A stretch of DNA of 64,000 nucleotides from Mycobacterium sp. SMC-4 (GTDB lineage: Bacteria > Actinomycetota > Actinomycetes > Mycobacteriales > Mycobacteriaceae), in assembly GCF_025263265.1 (NCBI RefSeq), contig NZ_CP079869.1, forward strand, positions 4,526,001 through 4,590,000. The letters are read 5' to 3'. The notes below the pieces were generated by a model. It was not told the DNA's origin. It saw only the letters and a list, made by a program, of their open reading frames with translations, and ran no database searches. Each line of letters opens with the position of its first letter. Position 1 is the stretch's first letter. Below are positions 46,118 to 54,771 of this stretch, piece by piece. The translations under genes were made by a program, and so were the position numbers.

Positions 46118-46258
46118 GGGTGGCCAGCAGGTCGATGACAAAGATCACGTCATCGGGTGGCCAGCAGGTCGATGACAAAGATCACGTCATCGGGTGGCCA
46201 GCAGGTCGATGACAAAGATCACGTCATCGGGTGGCCAGCAGGTCGATGACAAAGATCA
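46118..46258. repeat. Tandem 37-bp repeat, three full copies plus a 30-bp partial
   Basis: Units at 46118-46154, 46155-46191 and 46192-46228 appear identical (start GGGTGGCCAGCAGGTCG), and the first 30 bp recur at 46229-46258. The unit is the end of the convergent FKBP gene including its stop codon, so the last codons were amplified into the 3' UTR shared with prrB. Confidence 0.95.
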
Positions 46259-46598
46259 GCGTCTTACCGGACAGCCGGTGCCCGCCGCCCGCCGGGCCGT
46301 AGGCCAGCGCCGGTGGCACGACCAGCTGGCGACGACCACCGACCTTCATCCCTGGAATGCCGTCCTGCCAGCCTTGGATGAGCCCGCGCAGCGGGAACTC
46401 GATCGACTCACCGCGGTTCCACGAGCTGTCGAACTCTTCGCCGGTGTCGTACTCCACGCCGACGTAGTGCACCTCGACATTGGCGCCGGCGACGGCCTCG
46501 GGACCGTCGCCGACCACCAGATCGCTGATCACCAGTTCGGCGGGTGGCGGGCCGTCGGGAAACTCGATCTCGGGCTTCTGCCCGGATGGGGAAGTCAT
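46224..46598 (-). CDS. FKBP-type peptidyl-prolyl cis-trans isomerase
   Basis: 124 aa, one FKBP domain without signal peptide, so cytosolic. Motifs VHYVGVEYDTGEEFDSSW, FPLRGLIQGWQDGIPGMKVGGRR, PPALAYG and FVIDLL cover the FK506-binding pocket. Its final codons and TGA lie inside a 37-bp tandem repeat that continues three more times beyond the stop. Catalyses X-Pro isomerisation in folding. Convergent with prrB. Confidence 0.88.
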   Translation of the reverse strand: MTSPSGQKPEIEFPDGPPPAELVISDLVVGDGPEAVAGANVEVHYVGVEYDTGEEFDSSWNRGESIEFPLRGLIQGWQDGIPGMKVGGRRQLVVPPALAYGPAGGGHRLSGKTLIFVIDLLATR

Positions 46599-46618
46599 CA
46601 GGTCAGCCTACGTGTGTT

Positions 46619-46680
46619 CGCGAAAGTGCCCTCACGCTAGTTGTGGTCGCTCGGTGGCGACGCTGAGTGCACTCTCGCGG
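46619..46680. repeat. Imperfect inverted repeat between FKBP and DUF2630 genes
   Basis: The left arm begins CGCGAAAGTGCCCTCA and the right arm ends TGAGTGCACTCTCGCG; they pair over about 20 bp with a few mismatches. The loop itself holds GTCGC/GCGAC. The hairpin lies in the divergent promoter region; its resemblance to other mycobacterial intergenic hairpins is from memory only. Confidence 0.55.
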
Positions 46681-46725
46681 CGGCGACGAGGTGTCGAGAT
46701 CGCGGTACCGGGGCAGACTGCAGGT

Positions 46726-46974
46726 GTGGTCAAAGACGAAGACATCCTCGCCCGGGTGAACGAGCTCGTCGCCGAGGAACAAGAACTGCGGTCCAATCTC
46801 CAGCACGGCGAGGCCGACCAGTCCGAGGAGAACCGGCGGCTGCGCGCTGTGGAGGTCCAGCTCGACCAGTGCTGGGACCTGCTGCGCCAGCGGCGGGCAT
46901 TGCGCGATGCCGGCGGGGATCCGCGCGAAGCGCAGGTACGGCCGGCCGACGAGGTCGAGGGTTACTTGAACTGA
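46726..46974 (+). CDS. DUF2630 family small protein
   Basis: 82 aa, nearly all helical and charged: the start VKDEDILARVNELVAEEQELR, then the middle motif VQLDQCWDLLRQRRALRDAGGDP, which is the signature of the actinobacterial DUF2630 family. Function unknown. Start GTG 46726 with GGGGCAG upstream; earlier in-frame codons run into the hairpin region. Confidence 0.75.
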   Translation: MVKDEDILARVNELVAEEQELRSNLQHGEADQSEENRRLRAVEVQLDQCWDLLRQRRALRDAGGDPREAQVRPADEVEGYLN

Positions 46975-46978
46975 CCCG

Positions 46979-47263
46979 CTACTGCGAACCGTCGGGCGGG
47001 CAGTTGATCGACACGTAAGCCGCCGGCGGTGCAGCGGTGTCGATGCTGGTGACGGTGCACTGGGACAGCGGGATGTTCGACGGTGTGCCGGCCACCCAGT
47101 TGATGTGCACGTTGAATCCCTGATTGGTCAGATCGCGGATGGTGTCACCGGGGGATTCCGATCCGGCCGCCGGTTGTGCCAGCGCACCCGGTGCGACCAT
47201 GGCCGAACCCACCCACAGGGCCGCGACCAGCAGGACAACGATGCGTCGTGTGGTGATTGCCAT
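46979..47263 (-). CDS. Small exported protein, unknown function
   Basis: 94 aa. A signal peptide (ITTRRIVVLLVAALWVG...APGALA-QP) leaves a mature domain of about 65 residues with two cysteines (SQCTVTS, INCPPDG). This size and cysteine pair recur in small secreted mycobacterial proteins. Convergent with DUF2630, 4 bp between stops. No family assigned. Confidence 0.7.
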   Translation of the reverse strand: MAITTRRIVVLLVAALWVGSAMVAPGALAQPAAGSESPGDTIRDLTNQGFNVHINWVAGTPSNIPLSQCTVTSIDTAAPPAAYVSINCPPDGSQ

Positions 47264-47328
47264 CGTGCTCCTCGTCGAAGACCTGCGCTGATCGTCGTGT
47301 CTTTTCTTCGTGGCAGTCGTCCCGGCCG

Positions 47329-47877
47329 TTACCCACCTGGCGGAACAGCGGGAGCGGGGGGCTCCAGCGGCTGGTTCAGCGTGGTCAACGGGCGCTGGCC
47401 CAGTAGTGCACCGTCCAGTCCCCCGGCTTGGTAGGTCTCCCAGAGCCGCCGGAGGTAGTCGGCTGCTCCGACGTCGGCATGCTCGCGCCCCGGTTCCACG
47501 CCGAACATCTCACCCTCGCCCGGCGCGGAGGGCACAAGATGCTGGGGCAACAGGTATTGATTGTTGAGCGGGTTGAGGTTCGGCGGCGCAACAGGGGCCG
47601 TGCCGGGCGCGGACGGAACGGGGTGCTGGCCCAACGCGAGTTCGGCGCCGGGGGGCCCGAACGGCGTCAGCCCCGGCGGCAGCCCGCCGACGCCGACGGG
47701 TGATCCGCTCTGCGCCAGGGGAAACAGGGGGTGCGCCGGCGGGGGTGGTGGTGCGGCGACCGGCGGCGGCGCGGGCGGGGGGTCGACGGGCGGTACCGGT
47801 TGGGCCGCGGCCGTTGGCACCAACGCCAGGATGGCCGACAGCGGGACGAGCATGGCCAGGATCGCAATCGGAGCCAC
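47329..47877 (-). CDS. Proline-rich exported protein
   Basis: 182 aa from GTG 47877. A hydrophobic signal sequence (IAILAMLVPLSAILALVPTAAAQP) precedes a Pro/Ala-rich low-complexity region (PPVDPPPAPPPVAAPPPPP), then a less biased C-terminal part. Starts 1 bp after the stop of the MspA-like gene, so it is co-transcribed with the porins. It may be a wall-spanning accessory of the porins; unproven. Confidence 0.6.
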   Translation of the reverse strand: MAPIAILAMLVPLSAILALVPTAAAQPVPPVDPPPAPPPVAAPPPPPAHPLFPLAQSGSPVGVGGLPPGLTPFGPPGAELALGQHPVPSAPGTAPVAPPNLNPLNNQYLLPQHLVPSAPGEGEMFGVEPGREHADVGAADYLRRLWETYQAGGLDGALLGQRPLTTLNQPLEPPAPAVPPGG

Positions 47878-47878
47878 G

Positions 47879-48586
47879 TCACACCGCCTTCGCCACGCCG
47901 TAATAGGCGACGATGTCATCTGCGGTGTCGGTCGAGCTCGTCAAGATCGCATAAGAGCGCAGAAACGACTGACCGATACAACCGTCGATCTTGATGTGCG
48001 CGTCTTTGACGGTGACCCGCGGGTCGGTGCCGGTAAAATCCTTCTGCGTGAGCTGGACGGTGATCACCTCACCGGGCTGGGGGAACACCTCGATCTGGGC
48101 GGTCACCGGGGTCCGCACAGAGTCGAGTAGGCCGATCGCATTCAGTGACGGCCAAAGGCCTACCGAGCCGTTCAGCTTGACCACATTGAGGCTGATCCCG
48201 CATCCGATCTGGTAGCCCACCTCAAGCGTTCCACCACTCAGTTCCTCGCTGCCGGAACCCTTCACGCTGCCGGTGAAGGTGCCGGCGACGAGGTACTCCC
48301 GCGACGACAGCGCTGTCGTCAACGGAGCCACGGCGACCTGGACCTCGTCCCGCGCGGCGACCGTGAGTTCCCACCCGTCGGGGGTGACCACGGTTCCGGG
48401 CGCAGCGGAGGGCACCGCGCCGTCCGGTGGTGTCGCCAGGCCGGCCACCGGCGCCACGCCGGCATCGGGTTGCGCGCCGGTGTCGGGCTGCGCACCGGCA
48501 TCCGGCTGCGCCGCCACGGTCGGCATCGGAAGAACGAGTACGCACACGGCGGCAATGAGGCTCAATACTCGTGAGGTCACCGACAT
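47879..48586 (-). CDS. MspA-family porin-like protein 1
   Basis: 235 aa. Signal peptide, then an Ala/Pro/Gly linker (about residues 29-50) made of (A)QPD(A/T)G units, then the MspA-like beta domain with REYLVAGTFTGSV, GGTLEVGYQIGCGI, and the C-terminal segment VDGC/IDGCIGQSFLRSYAILTSST. MspA-type proteins form octameric outer-membrane pores; members with the paired cysteines seen here (GCGI, DGCIG) are a separate branch. Paralogue at 48588. Confidence 0.75.
   Translation of the reverse strand: MSVTSRVLSLIAAVCVLVLPMPTVAAQPDAGAQPDTGAQPDAGVAPVAGLATPPDGAVPSAAPGTVVTPDGWELTVAARDEVQVAVAPLTTALSSREYLVAGTFTGSVKGSGSEELSGGTLEVGYQIGCGISLNVVKLNGSVGLWPSLNAIGLLDSVRTPVTAQIEVFPQPGEVITVQLTQKDFTGTDPRVTVKDAHIKIDGCIGQSFLRSYAILTSSTDTADDIVAYYGVAKAV
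48459..48512. repeat. Three 18-bp tandem repeats inside MspA-like gene 1
   Basis: Three imperfect 18-bp units (48459-48476, 48477-48494, 48495-48512; first unit CCGGCATCGGGTTGCGCG) encode the repeated (A)QPD(A/T)G hexapeptide of the N-terminal linker. In-frame length variation would change only the linker. Confidence 0.8.
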
Positions 48587-48587
48587 C

Positions 48588-49259
48588 TCACACCACCGTG
48601 ATCTGACCGGCGTAGGTGACGATGTCGGAGGTATCGGCGGTCGAACTGGTGAAGGTGGCATAAGACTGCATGAAGGACTGGCCGACGCACCCGTCGACCC
48701 GAACCCGGAATCCGTTCACGGTGACGCGCGCGTGATCACCTGTGAAACTCTTCTCCCCCACCGGGACCAGTGTGACGGTGCCCGGCCGCAGGTTCACCTT
48801 GACCTGGCCGGTCAACGGGAACTCGACATTCGGGTCCAGACTGAGCCGCGGAGTGGTGCCCGCGATGCCGAGCAGCTCTACCGGGCCACCGATGATGCCG
48901 CAGCCGATCCGGTACCCGACCACCAGCGAACCGCCCGACAGTTCGGTCCTGCCCGTGCCGCTGACCTCGCCGGTGAACGTGCCGCCCACCAGGTACTCGC
49001 GGGAGGTCAGTGCAGTCGTCAACGGGGGCACCGGTTCGTGGGTCTCGTCCTTGGCTGCGACTGTCAGGTTCCACCCTTCCGGGGTTTCCAGATATCCCGG
49101 GGGTGACGACGGCACCGCTGAGGCCGGCGGGGCCGACTCCACCACCGATTCCGTCACGACGGGCCCGGTATCGGGCGCCGGCTGCGCAACCCCGTGCGCC
49201 GTCACCCCGAACGGGGCCAACACGCCGGCGACCGTCAGCACGACCGACAACACTCGCAT
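48588..49259 (-). CDS. MspA-family porin-like protein 2
   Basis: 223 aa from ATG 49259, after AAAGGCG. Signal peptide (VLSVVLTVAGVLAPFGVTAHGVAQ), a Pro/Ser linker, then the MspA-like domain: TSREYLVGGTFTGEV, GSLVVGYRIGCGIIG and VDGCVGQSFMQSYATFTSST, aligned throughout with the downstream paralogue. ATG 49286 is an alternative start. Tandem, 1-bp spacing to protein 1; the two may assemble into one hetero-oligomeric pore. Confidence 0.75.
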   Translation of the reverse strand: MRVLSVVLTVAGVLAPFGVTAHGVAQPAPDTGPVVTESVVESAPPASAVPSSPPGYLETPEGWNLTVAAKDETHEPVPPLTTALTSREYLVGGTFTGEVSGTGRTELSGGSLVVGYRIGCGIIGGPVELLGIAGTTPRLSLDPNVEFPLTGQVKVNLRPGTVTLVPVGEKSFTGDHARVTVNGFRVRVDGCVGQSFMQSYATFTSSTADTSDIVTYAGQITVV

Positions 49260-49352
49260 GCACCCAACGCCTTTCGACACACCCATTGCATAGCCGATCA
49301 AAGGGTACGGTGTCCTGGCAGCTAATGCCGGGGAACGAGGGGGCAGTTTGTC

Positions 49353-49853
49353 GTGTGCCGAAACGTCATTCGCCGGTCGCGGCCAGGAGGACCGCTCGTC
49401 ATCGCCGCGTCCGGTTTCGCGATGGCCTCGCTGATGGCGGGGCCTTCGGCGTCGGCCCAGCCCGAGCCCGCGGCCCCCGAGGCAGTTGCGGCGTGCACGC
49501 AGTTCGCCCGCGCGCTCGACATGGCCGCGCTGAGTTACTCCGATTTCGCCAACGCACTCGCACTCGGCGACGTTCGCCCGGACTATTCCGACCCCGTCGT
49601 GTCCTCCAGCAATGTGTACGGTCGCACCGGACTGCGCGAAGCGGTGAGCACGGCGGCGAGCGCGTCGCGAACACCTGGACTGGCACCGCAGATCGCGGCG
49701 CCGATGCGGTCCTGGGTGTTGAGCGCGACCAAGCTTGTGGTGCTGATGGGGCTGCATGTCGGCGTCGACCGGTTCAACAGCAACGCTGCCGAGATCAACG
49801 CAGACACCGAGGCCGTGCAACAAGCCTGCGCCGACGCCGGCACACAGGCTTAG
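49353..49853 (+). CDS. Exported alpha-helical protein, unknown function
   Basis: 166 aa from GTG 49353. The N-terminus is basic (RNVIRRSRPGG) followed by a hydrophobic stretch and ASAQPEP, a likely signal peptide cut. The mature part is helical with two cysteines (VAACTQF, QACADAG) that could pair. It resembles small secreted mycobacterial proteins of unknown role. Divergent from the porin operon; 15 bp before the FAD enzyme. Confidence 0.6.
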   Translation: MCRNVIRRSRPGGPLVIAASGFAMASLMAGPSASAQPEPAAPEAVAACTQFARALDMAALSYSDFANALALGDVRPDYSDPVVSSSNVYGRTGLREAVSTAASASRTPGLAPQIAAPMRSWVLSATKLVVLMGLHVGVDRFNSNAAEINADTEAVQQACADAGTQA

Positions 49854-49868
49854 CCGACCACCACCGAC

Positions 49869-51410
49869 ATGGCGCAGCCGCACCTCGACGCCGTCATCAT
49901 CGGCGGGGGACACAACGGTCTGGTCGCGGCCGCATATCTGGCCAAGGCGGGACTCAGCGTCCGGGTGCTCGAACGTCTCGACCAGGTCGGCGGCGCAGCG
50001 GTGTCCGCCAACGCGTTTGAGGGCGTCGACGCCCGACTGTCGCGCTACTCGTATCTGGTGAGCCTGCTGCCCGCACGCATCATCGAGGACCTCGGCGCCC
50101 GGGTCGACCTGGTTCGCCGCCGTTACTCGTCCTACACGCCCGACCCCGCCACCGGCGGTCGCACCGGGTTGCTGATCGGACCGTCGTCGACCTTCGACGC
50201 CATCGGCGCCGCCGAAGACCATCCCCGGTTCGTCGAGTTTTACCGCCGCTGCGGCAGCGTCACCGAGCGACTGTGGCCCACTCTGCTGGAGCCCCTGGGC
50301 ACCCGCAGCCAGATCCGCGCGTCGATGCCGGACGAGCGCGCGTGGGCGATGCTGGTCGACGAACCGATCGGGTGGGCGATTATCGATGCCGTACACAGCG
50401 ACCTGGTCCGTGGCGTCATGGCAACCGACGCGCTGATCGGGACATTCGCCCGGATGGATGAGGCGTCGCTGAAGCAGAACATCTGCCTTCTGTATCACCT
50501 GATCGGTGGCGGCACCGGCGACTGGGATGTGCCGATCGGCGGGATGGGCGCGGTCAGCGGCGCGCTGGGTGCGGCCGCCGCAGGATTCGGTGCCGAGATA
50601 CTGACCGGTGCAGAGGTTTACGCCGTCACACCGGATGGCGAGGTGCATTACCGCCACCGCGACGACGACCACCGTCTGACCGCCGAGCACATCCTGGCCA
50701 ATGTGACGCCCGCTGTGCTGGCCGGGTTGCTCGGCGAACCCGAGCCCGAGCCCGCGCCGGGCTCACAGGTCAAGGTCAACCTACTGTTGCGTCGACTGCC
50801 ACGGCTGCACGATCCCTCGGTCACCGAAGAGCAGGCTTTCGGCGGCACCTTCCACATCAACGAGAACTACCACCGGCTCGACACCGCCTACCGGCAGGCT
50901 GCCGAAGGTCACGTTCCCGATCCGCTGCCGTGCGAAATCTATTGTCACTCACTGGCCGACCCGACCATCCTGTCTGATGCACTGCGCCGGTCAGGCGCCC
51001 ACACCCTGACGGTGTTCGGGCTGCACACTCCACACCACCTGGTGTCCGCACACACTCCCGAACGGTTACGGGATGCCCTCACCGCCGCGGCACTGGCATC
51101 GCTGAACTCGGTGTTGGCCGAACCCATCGAGGACCTGGCGATGAGAGACTCCGCCGGGCGGTTGTGCATCGAAACCAAGACCACCGCCGACCTGGAACAG
51201 ACGTTGGGTATGACCCGCGGCAACATTTTCCACGACGCCTTGTCGTGGCCGTTCGCCGAGGATGACGACGAGTTGGTGACGCCGGCCCAGCGGTGGGGTG
51301 CGGCCACCGCCCACGAGCGAATCCTGTTGTGCGGATCGGGCTCCCGCCGCGGTGGGGCGGTATCGGGAATCGGTGGCCATAATGCGGCCATGGCGGTGCT
51401 GGAGGGTTAA
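49869..51410 (+). CDS. FAD-dependent oxidoreductase, phytoene-desaturase-like (Rv0897c-like)
   Basis: 513 aa. FAD site VIIGGGHNGLVAAAYLAKAG near the N-terminus and the C-terminal GGAVSGIGGHNAAMAVL; overall pattern of the carotenoid/phytoene desaturase-type amine-oxidase superfamily. No carotenoid gene is nearby, so the substrate is unknown. Gene order next to gltA2 matches Rv0897c. Its stop shares the TTAA at 51407-51410 with the convergent MarR gene. Confidence 0.8.
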   Translation: MAQPHLDAVIIGGGHNGLVAAAYLAKAGLSVRVLERLDQVGGAAVSANAFEGVDARLSRYSYLVSLLPARIIEDLGARVDLVRRRYSSYTPDPATGGRTGLLIGPSSTFDAIGAAEDHPRFVEFYRRCGSVTERLWPTLLEPLGTRSQIRASMPDERAWAMLVDEPIGWAIIDAVHSDLVRGVMATDALIGTFARMDEASLKQNICLLYHLIGGGTGDWDVPIGGMGAVSGALGAAAAGFGAEILTGAEVYAVTPDGEVHYRHRDDDHRLTAEHILANVTPAVLAGLLGEPEPEPAPGSQVKVNLLLRRLPRLHDPSVTEEQAFGGTFHINENYHRLDTAYRQAAEGHVPDPLPCEIYCHSLADPTILSDALRRSGAHTLTVFGLHTPHHLVSAHTPERLRDALTAAALASLNSVLAEPIEDLAMRDSAGRLCIETKTTADLEQTLGMTRGNIFHDALSWPFAEDDDELVTPAQRWGAATAHERILLCGSGSRRGGAVSGIGGHNAAMAVLEG

Positions 51411-51826
51411 CAGCCGAGCATTCTGTCCAGGATCCGGCGCAATGTCCTCAATTCGTCGGTCGCGAGGTGTGATACGACTGCCGGTGCCGGATCGTGTACG
51501 GCGTCGACGGCGTCGAGCACCGCCCGCCCCGACGCTGTCAGCGACACCTTCTTGCACCGACGGTTGTCCGGGTCCACTTCGCGGACCACCAACCCGCGGT
51601 CCTGCAGGTCGTTCACCGCCACCGTGGCAGCCGGCGCGTCGATGGCCGCGGCTGCGGCGAGCTCCTTGACCGTCATGGACGAGGCGCGCAACCGCATGAG
51701 AATGCGAATCCTGCTGAACGGCAGGCCGGCTCGTTCGATGACAGCACGCTTCCATCCGTCGCGGTGGTTGTGCACGAATGCCGCGAGGTCGCGCCATACC
51801 TCGTCGGCGAGCGGCTTACCGGACAT
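51407..51826 (-). CDS. MarR family transcriptional regulator
   Basis: 139 aa. Winged helix: SRIRILMRLRASSMTVKELAAAAAIDAPAATVAVNDLQDRGLV, then the wing DPDNRRCKKVSLTASG. ATG 51826 overlaps the MFS gene end by 11 bp. Co-transcribed with the MFS exporter and probably its repressor; a TTGT-N6-ACAA element lies upstream of that gene. Confidence 0.85.
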   Translation of the reverse strand: MSGKPLADEVWRDLAAFVHNHRDGWKRAVIERAGLPFSRIRILMRLRASSMTVKELAAAAAIDAPAATVAVNDLQDRGLVVREVDPDNRRCKKVSLTASGRAVLDAVDAVHDPAPAVVSHLATDELRTLRRILDRMLGC

Positions 51827-53273
51827 GGGCACCACTGACCGGATCCACCGTGCCGGACACCAACGGTGCCAGCCGTTCGGCCGAGCGCACGGCGCGGCCC
51901 GAGGTGGAGAACACACCGAGCGCGAGGATGACCCCACCCAGAGCCGTGCAAACCAACCACAGGGGCCGCGATGCCGCGGCGAACCCGGCTCCTCCGGCAT
52001 CCATCGCCGGACCGGCGACAGCACCGCACAGCGCGACCCCGATACTCACCCCGACCTGACGGCTGGTCGAGGTCACCGCCGATGCCGCCCCGGCACGATC
52101 GGTCGGCATACCGCTGACCGCGGCATTGGTGATCGGGGCGTTGACCATGGCGAAACCGACTCCGAAAACTGCGAATACGATCGTCAGTGACCACACCGGA
52201 GTCGTGGCGCTGAGGAACACCAGCATCGTCGACGCCACGGCGATCAACGTCCCCGAGACCACCAGTGACGGCCGCGCACCGAAGCGGGCCACCAGGCGTC
52301 CCGACAACGGGGAGAACAGCACTGCTCCCACAGCGATCGGCAGGTAGATCAGCCCGGTGTGCATTGCCGAGTATCCGCGCTCCTCCTGCAGATACAACGA
52401 CATCATGAACAAGAATGCGCCCCATGCCGCGAAAGCGCTGACCGCGGTGACCGTCGCCGAGCTGAACGGGATACTGCGAAAGAAGCGTAGGTCCAGAAAC
52501 GGGTCGGTGCGGCGTGACTCGTAGGCTACGAAAGCGACGAACGCGACCGCGGCGGCGACGGCCACACCGAGCACCCGCGGGTCACCCCAGCCGAGCACCG
52601 GCCCTTCGATGAGCGTGTAGACCGTGCCGAACAGGAACACCACCGCCAGCCCCTGGCCGACCGGGTCGACCGAACGCATGGTGACCGACCGGCTCTCCGG
52701 CACGAACACTGCGGTCAGCACCAGCGCCGCCGCGCAGATCGGCAGATTGATCCAGAACACCGATCGCCAACCGACCGAGTCGATGAGCAGGCCACCGACG
52801 ATCGGGCCGAGCGCCATCGAGATGCCGACCACGCCACCCCAGATGCCCAGCGCCCGCGCGCGTTCCTGACGACCGGTGAAGATCTGCGAGATGATAGACA
52901 GCGCAACGGGATTGAGCATCGAACCGCCGATACCCTGAAGCAGTCTGGCAGCGATCAGCGTCTCGACCGTCGGCGCCAGGCTACAGGCCAGGGAACCGAG
53001 CGCGAAGATCGTGAGGCCGGTCTGAAAGACGCGCCGACGGCCCAACCGGTCTCCCGCTGCCCCCGAGAGCATCAACAGCGAAGCCAGGACCAGCGTGTAG
53101 ACATCGACGACCCACTGCATCTGGGCGGTCGACGCCGACAGGTCGCTGCGGATGGTCGGGATCGCGATGTTGACGATGGTCGCGTCCATCGACACGATGA
53201 GCAGGCTCATGCAGCACGACGCCAGGATGATGACCTTGCGCCGGGGTGTCATCGCGGCGACCGTCTCCGTCAC
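51816..53273 (-). CDS. MFS drug exporter, DHA2 (EmrB/QacA) type
   Basis: 485 aa with about 14 membrane helices. Motif D1 ([13 protein letters not shown]), motif A ([10 protein letters not shown]) and motif C-like [10 protein letters not shown]. Start GTG 53273. H+-coupled export of hydrophobic drugs or metabolites is expected. The downstream MarR gene overlaps it, the usual regulator-exporter arrangement. Confidence 0.88.
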   Translation of the reverse strand: MTETVAAMTPRRKVIILASCCMSLLIVSMDATIVNIAIPTIRSDLSASTAQMQWVVDVYTLVLASLLMLSGAAGDRLGRRRVFQTGLTIFALGSLACSLAPTVETLIAARLLQGIGGSMLNPVALSIISQIFTGRQERARALGIWGGVVGISMALGPIVGGLLIDSVGWRSVFWINLPICAAALVLTAVFVPESRSVTMRSVDPVGQGLAVVFLFGTVYTLIEGPVLGWGDPRVLGVAVAAAVAFVAFVAYESRRTDPFLDLRFFRSIPFSSATVTAVSAFAAWGAFLFMMSLYLQEERGYSAMHTGLIYLPIAVGAVLFSPLSGRLVARFGARPSLVVSGTLIAVASTMLVFLSATTPVWSLTIVFAVFGVGFAMVNAPITNAAVSGMPTDRAGAASAVTSTSRQVGVSIGVALCGAVAGPAMDAGGAGFAAASRPLWLVCTALGGVILALGVFSTSGRAVRSAERLAPLVSGTVDPVSGAHVR

Positions 53274-53280
53274 CCAATGA

Positions 53281-53294
53281 TTGTGAAACTACAA
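53281..53294. promoter_or_regulatory. Possible MarR operator
   Basis: TTGTGAAACTACAA has 4-bp inverted ends (TTGT/ACAA) and lies 8 bp before the MFS start. Short and AT-rich; the match to a MarR site is weak. Confidence 0.3.
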
Positions 53295-53362
53295 CTGTTG
53301 AGCGGGCAAGCACCGTGGGCTGTGACGTTCAGCGCACAACAGGGTGTTTCTGCAGCCGCGGA

Positions 53363-54667
53363 TCAGCGGGTGTCGACGTCGGCGTAGTCGCGCTCGGTGT
53401 AGCCGGTGTAGATCTGCCGCGGGCGGCCGATCTTGTTCGGTTCGCCGTGCATCTCCCGCCAGTGCGCGATCCAACCCGGCAGCCGGCCCAGGGCAAACAG
53501 CACCGTGAACATCCGCGTCGGGAAGCCCATCGCCCGGTAGATCACGCCGGTGTAGTAGTCGACGTTCGGGTAAAGCTTGCGCTCGATGAAGAAGTCGTCG
53601 GTCAGCGCAATCTCTTCGAGCTCCTTGGCAATGTCGAGAAGCTCATCCTTGACGCCGATCTTGCCCAGGATCTTGTCGGCCTGCTCCTTGACGATGCGCG
53701 CCCGCGGGTCGTAGTTCTTGTACACGCGGTGGCCGAAGCCCATGAGCTTGACGTTGTCCTCGCGGTTCTTGACCTTCTTGACGAAGGTGGCGACGTCGTC
53801 GTCGCCCTGCCGGATCTTCTCCAACATCTCCAGCACCGCCTGGTTGGCGCCGCCGTGCAGCGGGCCCCACAGCGCGTTGATCCCGCCCGAGACCGAGGTG
53901 AACAGGTTGGCCTGCGAGGAGCCGACCAGGCGCACCGTCGAGGTCGAGCAGTTCTGCTCATGATCGGCGTGCAGGATGAACAACATGTCCAGTGCCCGCA
54001 CGATCTCGGGATCGACCTCGTAGGGCTCGGCAGGGAGGCCGAAGGTCATCCGCAGGAAGTTCTCGACCAGCGTCAATGAGTTGTCCGGGTACAGGAAGGG
54101 TTGCCCCTCGGACTTCTTGTAGGCATAGGCCGCGATGGTCGGCAGCTTGGCCAGCAGCCGGATCGTGGACAGCTCGACCTGTTTCGGATCGAACGGATCC
54201 AGCGAATCCTGGTAGTAGGCGCTCAGGGCGTTGACCGCACTGGAGAGCACCGGCATCGGGTGCGCGTTGCGGGGGAAGCCGTCGAAGAACCGCTTGAGGT
54301 CCTCGTGCAGCAGGGTGTGCCGCTGGATCTGGGTGGTGAACTTCTCCAATTCCTCGGCGGTCGGCAGCTCACCGTAGATCAGCAGGTAGCTGACCTCGAT
54401 GAACGTCGACTTCTCGGCGAGTTGCTCGATGGGGTAACCGCGGTAGCGCAGGATGCCGGCGTCACCGTCGATGTAGGTGATCGCGCTTTTGGTCGACGCC
54501 GTGTTGACGAAACCGCCGTCGAACGTCGTGTAGCCGCTCTTGGCCAACAACGAGCCGAGCGCGATGCCGTCGGCGCCCTCGGATGCGTTGACGATGTCGA
54601 GTTCGAGCTCCCCACCGGGATACTTCAGGGTGGCGTGCTGCTGCCCGGCTTCGGCGTTATCGGCCAC
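53363..54667 (-). CDS. gltA2: Citrate synthase GltA2
   Basis: 434 aa, type II-sized citrate synthase. Catalytic His in [10 protein letters not shown] and in [14 protein letters not shown], Asp near the C-terminus; the N-terminal part [15 protein letters not shown] is typical of the bacterial hexamer-type enzyme. Condenses acetyl-CoA and oxaloacetate at the TCA entry. Matches Rv0896 by linkage. A second citrate synthase (citA) is 1.6 kb away. Confidence 0.93.
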   Translation of the reverse strand: MADNAEAGQQHATLKYPGGELELDIVNASEGADGIALGSLLAKSGYTTFDGGFVNTASTKSAITYIDGDAGILRYRGYPIEQLAEKSTFIEVSYLLIYGELPTAEELEKFTTQIQRHTLLHEDLKRFFDGFPRNAHPMPVLSSAVNALSAYYQDSLDPFDPKQVELSTIRLLAKLPTIAAYAYKKSEGQPFLYPDNSLTLVENFLRMTFGLPAEPYEVDPEIVRALDMLFILHADHEQNCSTSTVRLVGSSQANLFTSVSGGINALWGPLHGGANQAVLEMLEKIRQGDDDVATFVKKVKNREDNVKLMGFGHRVYKNYDPRARIVKEQADKILGKIGVKDELLDIAKELEEIALTDDFFIERKLYPNVDYYTGVIYRAMGFPTRMFTVLFALGRLPGWIAHWREMHGEPNKIGRPRQIYTGYTERDYADVDTR

Positions 54668-54714
54668 TGCGGTCCCTTCACATGTCTCTGGTTCAACGCG
54701 AAATCTCGGAGTCT

Positions 54715-54731
54715 GACTACAGAAGGTAGTC
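54715..54731. repeat. Inverted repeat upstream of gltA2
   Basis: GACTAC-agaag-GTAGTC: perfect 6-bp arms with a 5-nt loop, 48 bp upstream of the gltA2 start, in the promoter region. Could be an operator or a transcript hairpin; no regulator is assigned. Confidence 0.4.
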
Positions 54732-54771
54732 CCATTGCCGCGGTCCCGCCCGCGGGGGTGCGGGCAGACGG

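Noticed and set aside
46118..46258. CRISPR array
   Set aside because: Repeats are directly adjacent without spacers, overlap a gene end, and no cas gene is near.
48588..50690. 700-aa version of MspA-like protein 2
   Set aside because: The extra N-terminus is antisense to the exported protein and FAD oxidoreductase genes; the signal peptide begins at 49259.
49869..51410. Carotenoid biosynthesis gene
   Set aside because: Desaturase-like FAD fold only; no crtB, crtE or cyclase gene nearby.
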